64,000 nucleotides of DNA. Origin: an uncultured bacterium. GTDB taxonomy: Bacteria > Hydrogenedentota > Hydrogenedentia > Hydrogenedentales > CAILVY01. Under the pieces are notes generated by a model that saw nothing but the letters and a program-made list of their open reading frames with translations, made no database searches and was not told the origin of the DNA. Below are positions 17,276 through 25,607 of this stretch, in pieces; position 1 is the first letter of the stretch; each line of letters begins with the position of its first letter. The stretch lies in NCBI GenBank assembly GCA_937951485.1, contig CALEDJ010000025.1, positions 29,346 to 93,345 on the forward strand, written 5' to 3'. The position numbers and the translations under genes were made by a program.

Positions 17276-19051
17276 TTATTCCCAGTGAATCACATACATG
17301 TGGGCGCTGGTGTCTGAACTGCGGACGATGACCCGGTTCTTCTCGGGCAGATAACCCCATGCATCGCTGTCGAGAGAGCGGCCGTCGCATTCAATCCGGG
17401 TGGGGCGGCGTTCAGCGAAAATACGCAATATGTGTGGTTTGCCGATGCCGTCCAAGGCGATCCGCGTTGTCGCGCCGTGCGCCACCGTCACGGTCAACGC
17501 GCCGCTGTAGTCCGTGTGGTGGACGGTGAACCGGTTCTCCCCGCAGGGGTAGAGGTTCAGCGTCAGGAAACCTTCCCAGTCACGTTCGCCGATGCCGGTA
17601 TAGTCGCGGGCTATCTGCATGGGGATGATGGCGCCGTCACGGACATAAACCGGGAACTTCTCGACGGGAAAATCGCTGGTGAAGGTTGCGGGGCCTTCGA
17701 TGAGTTGCCTGTCATCGAAGAAATAACGCCAGCGTCCCGGCGGCAACGCCACCTCGCGCGACTCGCCGGGCCGGTACATGGGCGCAACCAGGAAATCATC
17801 GCCAAAGAGATAATGATATTTCCCTTCTTTCAGGGGGCGCATGAGCGGTTTGCCGCCGTGGTGGCAGGCGACGGTGTGGCTGTACATGTAGGGGACCAGT
17901 TCGGTGTGCAGCCAGGAGAAGCGGCGGATGAGTTCCAGTTCGAGTTCGCTGCGCTTCCACATGCGGCGCTCGCCATGTCCGCCGTTCAGAAAGAGGCCGC
18001 AAAACGTGGAGAACTGCGCCCAGCGGATGTACAGCGCGGGGGGGATTTCTCTGCCGCCGTGATAGCCGCCGATGTCTGATCCGATGATGTTGTAGCCCAT
18101 CCTGGCGCTTTCCAGAATCAGCCGGATGGCGCGTTCCAAACCCCGCCGTTCCTCTCTCCACTCATGACGGGTGTCGCCAATCCAGTTGACGGGCGAGGCG
18201 TCAAAGGGCGAAAACCCTTCCGGATGCCCCCAGGGCATGACACTGTCCAAAGACCGCGACAGTGTGATAAACTCCGGGTTCCGGGTTAAGCCATGTTGGT
18301 ATTCATCGCGGTAATAATGGTCCATGTAGCGGCGGGTGGTTTTCCATCCGCCATGTACGCGCTTATAGGGGATGGGGACTTTTCCTCCGACCCAGTTCGC
18401 GAAATAGGTCGCGGTACCGTCCAGTTTCCAGCCGTCAACGCCCCAGTCAAAAACCTGCTGTTGCAGGCCGCGCCACCAGCGCATCGCCTCGGGATTCGTG
18501 TAATCAATCAGCCCGCCACGCCCTTTCCACCAGGGTATTTCGGCGTCGTCGGTCGCAAGATATCCTTTACGCACGGCTTCCTGAAACCAGTCACCGGAGT
18601 CCTGGATGGCGGTGTCCTTGCTGTAACTGTTGACCATCCCCGTCATCCAGAGGACCACGCGGATGCCCCGGTCTTCCAAATCCTTGAAGAATTGCGCGGG
18701 ATTGGGGAATCGCGCCTCGTCCACGATAAAATCGTTGTAGCGCGTGGACCATGGACTGTCAATCAAGATCGTGCGCACGGGGAAATCATGCTCCAGATAG
18801 CCGTTGAGCAGTTCCAGCGTGAACTCGGCGGTGTTATAGTCGTCTTCCCACAGCCAACACTCCAACGCCCAGGGGGGCGTGATGGGCGGTCGCGTGTGCC
18901 GCTGGGCGTTGAATGGCATGCCCCAGAAGGGCAACACGACAGAGAAGTAAAAAAAGACCAGCAAAAAAATCAACGCGCCTGCAATACCAATCGCGAAACG
19001 CCGCAACCAGGTTTTCCACCGGCTGCGTCTCTGATGATTTCCAATCGCCAT
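17276..19051 (-). CDS. GH31 alpha-glycosidase, membrane-anchored
   Basis: 591 residues. The ATG at 19051 is 8 bases after GGGAGA; an in-frame ATG at 19066 has no site. An N-terminal membrane segment (FAIGIAGALIFLLVFFYFSVV) anchors or exports it. The (beta/alpha)8 barrel shows GH31 landmarks: TILIDSPW, GIRVVLWM, the nucleophile in GVDGWKLDG (Asp near 207), NWIGDTRHEW with the acid/base Asp near 289, and GSDIGGYHGG. A beta-sandwich follows (FLVAPMYRPGESREVALPPG, FPVYVRDGAIIPM). GH31 enzymes act on alpha-glucosides, alpha-xylosides and related sugars; the exact one is unclear. It is divergent from the GH106-like gene with a 129-base shared spacer. Confidence 0.88.
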   Translation of the reverse strand: MAIGNHQRRSRWKTWLRRFAIGIAGALIFLLVFFYFSVVLPFWGMPFNAQRHTRPPITPPWALECWLWEDDYNTAEFTLELLNGYLEHDFPVRTILIDSPWSTRYNDFIVDEARFPNPAQFFKDLEDRGIRVVLWMTGMVNSYSKDTAIQDSGDWFQEAVRKGYLATDDAEIPWWKGRGGLIDYTNPEAMRWWRGLQQQVFDWGVDGWKLDGTATYFANWVGGKVPIPYKRVHGGWKTTRRYMDHYYRDEYQHGLTRNPEFITLSRSLDSVMPWGHPEGFSPFDASPVNWIGDTRHEWREERRGLERAIRLILESARMGYNIIGSDIGGYHGGREIPPALYIRWAQFSTFCGLFLNGGHGERRMWKRSELELELIRRFSWLHTELVPYMYSHTVACHHGGKPLMRPLKEGKYHYLFGDDFLVAPMYRPGESREVALPPGRWRYFFDDRQLIEGPATFTSDFPVEKFPVYVRDGAIIPMQIARDYTGIGERDWEGFLTLNLYPCGENRFTVHHTDYSGALTVTVAHGATTRIALDGIGKPHILRIFAERRPTRIECDGRSLDSDAWGYLPEKNRVIVRSSDTSAHMYVIHWE

Positions 19052-19180
19052 GTTTCTGTCTCCCATAGCGCTAGTGTCATGCCGTCCCCGGCGTCTATCG
19101 TACCTGCTGCGCAGACCGATTGTCACATAAAGTCCCCTCTTATGGTTGCCCTGGCCTCGGACGACCCCCGGAGCCGCACG

Positions 19181-21046
19181 ATGGATGAAAATACAAGGCC
19201 GCTGCTGGATGTGTTCCGTGACCCGCCCCGGAAATACACCCTCGTTCCGTTCTGGTTCCTTAACGACGACCTGGACGAGGCGGAATTGCGCCGGCAAATT
19301 GATGATTTCGCCGATCACGGCGTTTACGGATTCATCCCCCATGCCCGCATCGGACTTGCGGAGCATATCGGTTTCATGTCGGAACGCTGGCTGCACTATA
19401 TCAAGGTCTGCGTGGACTATGCGGCCCAAAAAGACATGCTGGTCATTCTCTACGACGAGGGCATGTATCCTTCCGGGTCTTGCGCCGGCCAAGTCGTGGC
19501 CGCCAATCCCCGCCACGCCACCCGCTGTCTCGTGCGCGTGCCGACCGGAAATGAATCGCTGGAGGACGACGACGAGATCATCGCGCGCGATGATCGCTTT
19601 GTCTATGTTCACACGCGGTCTCTGGGGACGATTCGCGGGGTGCATTACGGACAGGACGACCGGGAACCCGGCGCGCCGCCTTCCGGCGACATTCTCAACC
19701 CGGAAGCGGTGGCCAGTTTCCTGCATCTGGTCAACGACCGCCACTATGAAGCGCTCAAGGACCATTTCGGCAAGACCGTCATCGCGATTTTCACCGATGA
19801 GCCGGATGTGCTCGGACGCGGCCATCGCAAGGACGCCCGCCCCTGGACCCGGGGTTTTGAAGACTATCTGGAAAAGCGTCTCGGCTACGATTTCCGCCCC
19901 TGGCTCCACACCCTTTGGGACAGCGACGCACCGGAAGCCGAACGCCGCCGCAAAGATTTCTATCTCACCGTGAACACGCGCCTGGAGGAGGTCTATTACA
20001 AGCCCTACCGCGACTGGTGCGACGCCCACGGCGTCGCCCTCACCGGGCACCCCGCCGGGCCGATGGACATCGGCACGCTCAAGTATTTCCATATTCCCGG
20101 TCAGGACGTGGTCTGGCGCTATCTGGAACCCTTCCAGGACAAATCTCTCGAAGGGCCGCAATCCACCATGGGGAAATGTTCCGCGTCGGCGCAAGTGCAC
20201 TACGGACGCGCCCGGAATCTCAACGAATGCTTCGGCGCATACGGCTGGGAATTCACCTGGGGGGAAATGCGCTGGCTCACCAACTGGCTCTTCGCGCGCG
20301 GGGTCAACATGCTCGCGCCGCACGCCTTCTACTATTCCATCCGGGGCAAGCGCCGCGATGAGCGCCCCCCGGACGTCGGCCCGAACAACGTCTGGTGGGA
20401 CCAATACAAGACCTACGCCGACTACTGCCGACGGGTCTGCTGGCTCCTGGCCGAAGGCCGACAGGTCTGCCGCATCGCCATCCTCGGCGGACCGACCTGG
20501 CTGCCCTGGCGCGCCGCGCGCGTCTGCTACGAACGCCAGCGGGATTTTAACTACCTCGATACAGACACGCTTTGCGATCGCGCCGAAGTCACCTCGGACG
20601 CCATCACCGTCGCCGCCATGCGCTATGAAGCGCTCATCATTGACGGCAATGACGCCATACGTCCCGAAGTGTTGACCCGCCTCCAACCCTTCCTCGACTC
20701 CGGCCGCGTTATCGCCTACGGCGAACCCGTCCCCGGTGTGCCGACGCTGGCGGGGAATCCCGGCGAACTTATCAGCGCACTCGATGCCATCACCCCGCCC
20801 GACGTTCAACTCGACCCGCCGGCCCCCGACATCCGTTACCACCACGTGCGCCACACTGATGCCGACCTCTATTTCTTCGCCAATGAAGGGCCTGGTCCCG
20901 TGGATGCCGCCCTCGCCGTCGCCGCGCGCGGTCCCCGCGCCTGGTGGGACCCCGAAACCGGCCACCCCGTCCCCGACGCCGACCCCGCCCGCATCCAACT
21001 CGATATGTTCAAGGCCCTGGTGCTGTATGTCCCGGATAGCCAATAG
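19181..21046 (+). CDS. GH106-like glycoside hydrolase
   Basis: About 621 residues from the ATG at 19181, preceded by CCGGAG. An in-frame ATG at 19142 is possible but has a poor ribosome site. The N-terminus fits the GH106 (alpha-L-rhamnosidase-type) pattern: VPFWFLNDDLDEAELRRQID, GVYGFIPHARIGLAEHIGFM, AQKDMLVILYDEGMYPSGS. An acidic loop, AIFTDEPDVLG, and later ECFGAYGWEFTWGEM carry candidate catalytic carboxylates. No signal peptide is seen, so it may act inside the cell on imported oligosaccharides. It is divergent from the GH31 gene, so the two may be co-controlled. The family call is by motif pattern only. Confidence 0.7.
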   Translation: MDENTRPLLDVFRDPPRKYTLVPFWFLNDDLDEAELRRQIDDFADHGVYGFIPHARIGLAEHIGFMSERWLHYIKVCVDYAAQKDMLVILYDEGMYPSGSCAGQVVAANPRHATRCLVRVPTGNESLEDDDEIIARDDRFVYVHTRSLGTIRGVHYGQDDREPGAPPSGDILNPEAVASFLHLVNDRHYEALKDHFGKTVIAIFTDEPDVLGRGHRKDARPWTRGFEDYLEKRLGYDFRPWLHTLWDSDAPEAERRRKDFYLTVNTRLEEVYYKPYRDWCDAHGVALTGHPAGPMDIGTLKYFHIPGQDVVWRYLEPFQDKSLEGPQSTMGKCSASAQVHYGRARNLNECFGAYGWEFTWGEMRWLTNWLFARGVNMLAPHAFYYSIRGKRRDERPPDVGPNNVWWDQYKTYADYCRRVCWLLAEGRQVCRIAILGGPTWLPWRAARVCYERQRDFNYLDTDTLCDRAEVTSDAITVAAMRYEALIIDGNDAIRPEVLTRLQPFLDSGRVIAYGEPVPGVPTLAGNPGELISALDAITPPDVQLDPPAPDIRYHHVRHTDADLYFFANEGPGPVDAALAVAARGPRAWWDPETGHPVPDADPARIQLDMFKALVLYVPDSQ

Positions 21047-21078
21047 CGCCATCATCATCTGAATCCCTGGGGCGTGCA

Positions 21079-21107
21079 TTGACGAACAGGCAGATGGCTG
21101 TTATCAT
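21079..21107 (+). promoter_or_regulatory. Sigma70-type promoter of the cyclase gene
   Basis: TTGACG (21079-21084), a 17-base spacer and TATCAT (21102-21107). The predicted transcript would start about 14 bases before the ATG at 21128 and includes the GGGAGTG ribosome site. Confidence 0.6.
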
Positions 21108-21127
21108 CAATACGGGAGTGATTCACC

Positions 21128-22792
21128 ATGCCGCAGGTAATCATCGAACAACCAGGCGTATCCCCGATGACGGCGCCGTTGACGGGTTCGGAAATCCGCT
21201 TTGGCCGCGCTGAGGATAACGACGTGGTGCTGGTGGCGGACGAGGTGTCACGGCACCATGCAAAGATTTGCCGGCGTGGCGGCAAGATGGTGCTGGTGGA
21301 CTGCAAGAGCCTCAACGGGACCTATGTCAACCGTCAGCGGGTGGTGGAACGGGTGCTCGCGCATATGGATGAAATCTGGTTTGGCAGCAAGTGCCGCCTG
21401 GTTTACCGCGACGACACGCAGGTGGGCAGACCAGCCCAGGACGAGACTACGTCCGCCTCTGACAGCCACATCATGCAGAGCGTGGTGAAAATCCGCGATG
21501 AAATGAACCGCGTGGGCGACCACATGACCATTATCGGCGGACGCACCACCCAGCCGGATGCGATGCAAACGGCCGCCATGCCCGCCGCTACGCCCGAAGA
21601 CTTGGTCCGGATGGGGCGCGCCTACCGCCGGATCGCCGCCTTGTACAAGGCGAGCCAGGTGATGGCATCGCATTTTGACCTGAACCAGCGGCTGGCGCGT
21701 GTCCTGGACATTGTGATGGAAGTCCTGAACGCGGAACGCGGCTTCGTTTTGCTGCGCCAGGAAAACACGAACAATCTGATGGTGAAGGTGGCGCGTGAAA
21801 TGGGGCAGGACCTGCAGGCCAGTTCGCCAAGCATGGGCATCGCCGGTCGCGCCGCCATTGACGGCGAACCGGTGCTCATGAATGACAGTTCGCTGGACCA
21901 GGATTTCGGCATGCGGGAGAGTATCATCGTCAACCGCATCGCTGGGGCCATGTGTGTGCCGCTGCGCATCGAAAACCGTATTCTCGGTTCGATTTATGTT
22001 GATACGCGCAAGAAAAATGTGACCTTTTCCGAAGAAGACCTCGAACTTTTCTGCGCCCTCGCGGCCCAGGCCGCACTCGCCATTGACGGTGTGCAGGCGC
22101 ACGAGAAGGTGGTCGAAGCGGAAAAGAAACGGCAGCATTTTGCGCGTTTTCTTTCGCGGCAGGTTGTCGAAAAAATCATGAACGACGATACGGGCCTCAC
22201 GTTGGGCGGCCAGAAAACGGTGGTCACCACGCTCTTCTGCGACATTCGCGGCTCCAGCAAGATCGCCGAACAACTCACCCCGCAAGAACTCGTCATGCTG
22301 CTTAATGAACATTTCACCGCAATGACCGAGATTATCTTCAAGTATGGCGGCACGCTTGACAAATACATCGGGGATGAAATCATGGCCGTGTTCGGCGCGC
22401 CCATTTCCTCCGGCGATGACGCCTTTGATGCTGTCTGCACGGCCTTGGAAATGCTTCATCGCAACGAGGAACTGAACAGGGAGCGGGCCAGGGAAAAACG
22501 GCCGGAACTGTTGTTGGGCATCGGCATTGACACCGGCGAGGTTATCGCGGGCTATATCGGATCTCCGATGCGCATGGAGTTTACCGTCGTCGGAGACCGT
22601 GTCAACACCGCCAAGCGCTTCTGCGACATGGCCGGCCCTGCAAGCATCGTTGCAGGGCAGGAGACATGGGCCGCTGTCAAGGACCGGGTGAAGGGAAACC
22701 CCATCGGCACAATTATGCTCAAGGGCAAAGAAGTTCCTGTGCAGGCGCATAAAATCCTCGGACTTAAGCCCGGCGCCGCCCGGAAAGCATAA
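21128..22792 (+). CDS. FHA-GAF-class III adenylate/guanylate cyclase
   Basis: 554 residues, soluble. Residues about 20-95 are an FHA phosphothreonine-binding domain (IRFGRAEDNDVVL, VSRHHAKI, SLNGTYVN). A linker leads to a GAF domain (about 165-325, ALYKASQVMASHFDLNQRL to LFCALAAQAALAIDG). After a short coiled linker the class III cyclase domain (about 355-545) has both metal Asp residues (LFCDIRGSSK and the second in KYIGDEIMAVFGAP) and a VVGDRVNTAKR segment for base and ribose contacts. The Lys-Asp pair favours ATP, giving cAMP. It probably joins Ser/Thr kinase signalling and small-molecule sensing to cAMP output. A good promoter lies upstream. No kinase gene is next to it. Confidence 0.92.
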   Translation: MPQVIIEQPGVSPMTAPLTGSEIRFGRAEDNDVVLVADEVSRHHAKICRRGGKMVLVDCKSLNGTYVNRQRVVERVLAHMDEIWFGSKCRLVYRDDTQVGRPAQDETTSASDSHIMQSVVKIRDEMNRVGDHMTIIGGRTTQPDAMQTAAMPAATPEDLVRMGRAYRRIAALYKASQVMASHFDLNQRLARVLDIVMEVLNAERGFVLLRQENTNNLMVKVAREMGQDLQASSPSMGIAGRAAIDGEPVLMNDSSLDQDFGMRESIIVNRIAGAMCVPLRIENRILGSIYVDTRKKNVTFSEEDLELFCALAAQAALAIDGVQAHEKVVEAEKKRQHFARFLSRQVVEKIMNDDTGLTLGGQKTVVTTLFCDIRGSSKIAEQLTPQELVMLLNEHFTAMTEIIFKYGGTLDKYIGDEIMAVFGAPISSGDDAFDAVCTALEMLHRNEELNRERAREKRPELLLGIGIDTGEVIAGYIGSPMRMEFTVVGDRVNTAKRFCDMAGPASIVAGQETWAAVKDRVKGNPIGTIMLKGKEVPVQAHKILGLKPGAARKA

Positions 22793-22935
22793 TGCGCGAG
22801 CATGGATTGGTGAAGAATTGGTTGTATCGAGAAGAGGAATCGAAGAGACGAGAAGGACGGGAGATATCTTGTTTGCCGGCGTGAAACTGAAAAGGGGAGG
22901 GCGTTTTATCGGCAGGCAGGTGTCTATAATGGGGA

Positions 22936-23532
22936 TCAGATGAAAACCATTTTTTTCAGAACAATTGCGGCAAGGACAATCCCTATCAAAGCCATTGTGA
23001 TATGTCCACCCCATTGCCGCATCCATCCGGGGCTTCCCGGTGAAAGGCCGGGCAGGTGAGGCGTCTCATCGGGCGTAATCTCCACAGGTTGGGGGCGTAA
23101 ACGCGCCTCCACTGACGCAGCCATGTCGCGGGCGCGCCGGGCGAGTTCAATTTCCTGGCGGAGGATCGGGCGGCGACCATCCGGAGTATCCATAAAGACA
23201 TAGCCGGCGGCGTCCCAACCTTGTTCGAGGCGCTTACGGCGCAGAGCGGGCGGCTCATAAGTGTATTCCCGCACGCGGCTCAATACCGTTGGAAATGACG
23301 GCTGGGGGTTCCACGGCGTATCAAAGACCACTTCGATGCGACGCAGTCCTGACTCCAGGTCCTGAGGATCGTTCACCCAGTCATTTCCTCTGCGAATGCC
23401 GCCGACGTACTCGCTTTCATCGTTCTGAAAACGGAGTTTGAACGTCGCGGCATTCTCCGGTACAGCACCGAAAAAGAAAGTGTTGTTCTGGGAAACCAGG
23501 ATGAAAATGATTATCGGCATCATATGTATCAT
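22936..23532 (-). CDS. Small membrane-anchored protein of unknown function
   Basis: 198 residues from the ATG at 23532. I do not recognise a family. The N-terminus (MMPIIIFILVSQNNTFFFGA) may be a signal peptide. The middle holds VFDTPWNPQPSFPTVLSRV and repeated Arg-rich helices (ALRRKRLEQGW, EIELARRARDMAASVEARL). The C-terminus is one hydrophobic helix (ITMALIGIVLAAIVLKKMVFI), so the bulk would face the periplasm. The start is chosen because a good promoter ends 7 bases before this ATG; there is no ribosome site. It is divergent from the STN-repeat lipoprotein, sharing a 136-base spacer, which suggests a joint envelope role. Confidence 0.6.
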   Translation of the reverse strand: MIHMMPIIIFILVSQNNTFFFGAVPENAATFKLRFQNDESEYVGGIRRGNDWVNDPQDLESGLRRIEVVFDTPWNPQPSFPTVLSRVREYTYEPPALRRKRLEQGWDAAGYVFMDTPDGRRPILRQEIELARRARDMAASVEARLRPQPVEITPDETPHLPGLSPGSPGWMRQWGGHITMALIGIVLAAIVLKKMVFI

Positions 23533-23539
23533 GGTATTC

Positions 23540-23568
23540 AGTATAGAATGCGGCGGCGTGAGTCTCAA
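23540..23568 (-). promoter_or_regulatory. Promoter of the 22936-23532 gene, apparently leaderless
   Basis: On the minus strand: TTGAGA (23563-23568), a 17-base spacer, TATACT (23540-23545), then 7 bases to the ATG at 23532. Transcription would start at or one base before the ATG. Confidence 0.6.
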
Positions 23569-23631
23569 GCAAGGCTTTGCACATGACGGGGGCCTTCCGA
23601 GTGGGGAATAACACAGCCAGTGCGCTTGAAT

Positions 23632-23661
23632 TTGAAACCTTATCAACAACCTGTGTATCAA
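23632..23661 (+). promoter_or_regulatory. Promoter of the STN-repeat lipoprotein gene, apparently leaderless
   Basis: TTGAAA (23632-23637), an 18-base spacer, TATCAA (23656-23661), then 7 bases to the ATG at 23669. No ribosome site fits between. It mirrors the promoter on the other strand. Confidence 0.5.
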
Positions 23662-23668
23662 TAGCATT

Positions 23669-24709
23669 ATGAAATTCAACATATATCGCAGTCGTTGGTG
23701 CGTGCCGCTGGCGGTGCTGGCGGTGCTGGGCTGCGCTTCACACGGAAAGCCGCCAAAACCCTATCCGCCGTATGAAGGCCCCAGACCGGCGGACGCGGTG
23801 GATTTTCCGCGTGTGACGCTGACCCGGGATTTCAGCCCCTTGGATGACACGGTGCGATGGGTCGGCGAGCGCATTGGCGGCGGTCTGGTGACAATGAACG
23901 GCATCGGGGACCGGCCGTTGCCGCCGATGAAGATGAAGCGGAAGCCCTACGAACATCTGGTCGCGCAACTCGCCATGTACACGGGCTGCCGATTCCATGC
24001 CGGACCGTATTATTTCTTGCTGTACGCGCCCGGATATGAGACCCTCACCAACATTTCCCTGCAAGACCGGCTGCATGATCGGTATGCCGGCTTGAGCGGC
24101 GCGATGGCTTTCGGCGCCAACACGGAACTCTTCAACGTGTTCGCGATGCTGAGCAAGAGCCTGGACATCACGGTCATCGCCGACAATCCCATTGCGGACA
24201 GCCGCTGCGGTGAGATGGCGCTGGCGGAAATCCCGTTGCGAGCGGCGTTGGAGGCCATTCTGCAGTCGGCGCGCATTGCCCCCGGCGCTTTCAGCGTGGA
24301 CAGCACGGAAGAGTACATCTTTCTTCATTCCCTGCAAAACCCGAACCCGCGTTCCCTGTTGCTGAACGAATCCGAACTCAACAGCGACCAACTCGGCCTC
24401 TTGAATCGCAAGATCAGCCTTATGTTGCCGGAACCGCCAATCGTCACGGCGGGCATGGTGTTCCGGCACAATGCATCGGCGTTGGGTCAGGTGCTGGGGC
24501 CGATGTCCAGCCAGATGGGCGTGCGGGTCGGCGTGGATGACGCGCGCCTGCTCCCGCTGCCGGTGAATCCGTGCGTGATGAACAATGTCCGCATCCGCAC
24601 CGCGATGGATTTGCTTATCCGCCAATGGCCGCTGCCCGAATTCGGTTATGTGCTGCGCGGAGACCAGATCGTGATTGTACGGCGGAACGCGGTTCCGGCG
24701 GCGCAATAG
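23669..24709 (+). CDS. Lipoprotein with three STN-like repeats
   Basis: 346 residues with a clear lipobox (AVLAVLGC, Cys near 22). The rest reads as three units of the secretin/TonB short N-terminal (STN) type, each with a first helix, a strand pair, an xLRxALExLL-like helix and a closing strand. Unit 1 is about 47-115 (PYEHLVAQLAMYTGCRF..YYFLLYA), unit 2 about 150-220 (AEIPLRAALEAILQSARI..EYIFLHS) and unit 3 about 265-340 (VRIRTAMDLLIRQWPL..DQIVIVRR). STN domains occur in secretins and TonB-dependent receptors. The gene runs into an ExbB gene and lies near a TonB-like gene, so a link to energy-coupled outer-membrane transport is an inference. The repeat call is from pattern only. Confidence 0.65.
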   Translation: MKFNIYRSRWCVPLAVLAVLGCASHGKPPKPYPPYEGPRPADAVDFPRVTLTRDFSPLDDTVRWVGERIGGGLVTMNGIGDRPLPPMKMKRKPYEHLVAQLAMYTGCRFHAGPYYFLLYAPGYETLTNISLQDRLHDRYAGLSGAMAFGANTELFNVFAMLSKSLDITVIADNPIADSRCGEMALAEIPLRAALEAILQSARIAPGAFSVDSTEEYIFLHSLQNPNPRSLLLNESELNSDQLGLLNRKISLMLPEPPIVTAGMVFRHNASALGQVLGPMSSQMGVRVGVDDARLLPLPVNPCVMNNVRIRTAMDLLIRQWPLPEFGYVLRGDQIVIVRRNAVPAAQ

Positions 24710-24728
24710 GCGGATGCGGCGAACCGCA

Positions 24729-25349
24729 TTATTGCCCCTGGTAATGCTGCAATTTCACCAGGAATGCCGTGGCGCGGTCTTGCATTTCCGTGGCGAGTTC
24801 ATCCACACGCTTGTTGAACAGGCTGTGGAAGGCAAGCGCGGGTATGGCGATCATCAGCCCCGCCACGGTGGTGACCAGCGCCTTGGATATGCCCGCGGAG
24901 AGCACCTGCGGGTCGCCGAGTCCCCGTGCGGTGATGGCATCGAAGACCTGGACCAGCCCCAGCACGGTGCCGAGGAGTCCCAACAGCGGGCTGATCCCCG
25001 CGACGATTTCCAGCACGGTCAAGCCGCGCTCCAGGCGTCCCACCTGGGTGCGCCCCACCGCACGCAGACTTTCCACCGCCTGCGCGTGGTCGAGTCGCCG
25101 GTTGCGGATAACCTCCGCGAGAATGCCCGCAAAAGCCCCTGCGCAGCGCTGGCAGGCGATGAGCGCCGCCGGCGCTGATGCCTCGCCCTCGTAGTCCTCG
25201 ATGATCCGCAGGGTGACGGGGTCAATCACGCGGTTGCGACGGAGCGCCATCGCCCGCTCGATGATGATAGTCAGCGCCACCACCGAGCAGATGCCCAAGG
25301 GAAGCATTGTCCAGCCGCCCTGGCGGACCATATGCAGCGTTTCAAACAT
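24729..25349 (-). CDS. exbB: ExbB/TolQ/MotA-family proton channel protein
   Basis: 206 residues. It has three hydrophobic segments: GGWTMLPLGICSVVALTIIIERAMAL near the N-terminus, then LTVLEIVAGISPLLGLLGTVLGLVQVF and LVTTVAGLMIAIPALAFHSLFN. The last two form the conserved ExbB core with the GLLGTV and Thr/Pro pattern lining the proton path. It would work in the inner membrane with ExbD and a TonB protein to energise outer-membrane uptake. It is downstream of the TonB-like gene on the same strand, with a 258-base gap. No ExbD gene is found beside it. Confidence 0.88.
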   Translation of the reverse strand: MFETLHMVRQGGWTMLPLGICSVVALTIIIERAMALRRNRVIDPVTLRIIEDYEGEASAPAALIACQRCAGAFAGILAEVIRNRRLDHAQAVESLRAVGRTQVGRLERGLTVLEIVAGISPLLGLLGTVLGLVQVFDAITARGLGDPQVLSAGISKALVTTVAGLMIAIPALAFHSLFNKRVDELATEMQDRATAFLVKLQHYQGQ

Positions 25350-25386
25350 GCCCGAACTCCCGACCGCGTCGGCGCGCCGTGCTCAG

Positions 25387-25420
25387 AGGACGCAAACGAC
25401 ACAAACGACGCAAAGAACGT
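25387..25420. repeat. 9-base-period (TCC-N6)n repeat, locus 3
   Basis: On the plus strand GACGCAAAC, GACACAAAC, GACGCAAAG. The minus strand reads TTCTTTGCG, TCGTTTGTG, TCGTTTGCG, TCC, in step with the other loci. It is just upstream of exbB. Confidence 0.6.
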
Positions 25421-25445
25421 ATCTGATAAGCGCAGAATCGGGTGC

Positions 25446-25451
25446 ATTATA
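25446..25451 (-). promoter_or_regulatory. Possible -10 box upstream of exbB
   Basis: A perfect TATAAT on the minus strand, about 97 bases before the exbB start. The -35 region at 17 bases is poor, so this is a weak call. It would give exbB a promoter separate from the TonB-like gene. Confidence 0.35.
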
Positions 25452-25607
25452 AGATAGAAATGACAGCAAGGGCGAAAAAGGCATGAGGACGTTCTAGCGA
25501 TTGTACTTTTGTGGCCGGTCTCCAGATCGTGCCGCAGATGCGACCGCGGGTCTCCACTCCAGATCGCTGGTGCGCGCATTGGGGGCCTTTTGCACCCGCC
25601 TTGTCGT

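Noticed and set aside
19052..21079. Upstream extension of the GH31 frame to 21079
   Set aside because: This part is antisense to the GH106-like gene and is not protein-like. The GH31 protein starts at the ribosome site near 19051.
21248..23026. Minus-strand open frame of 592 codons
   Set aside because: It is antisense to the FHA-GAF-cyclase gene and shows no motifs.
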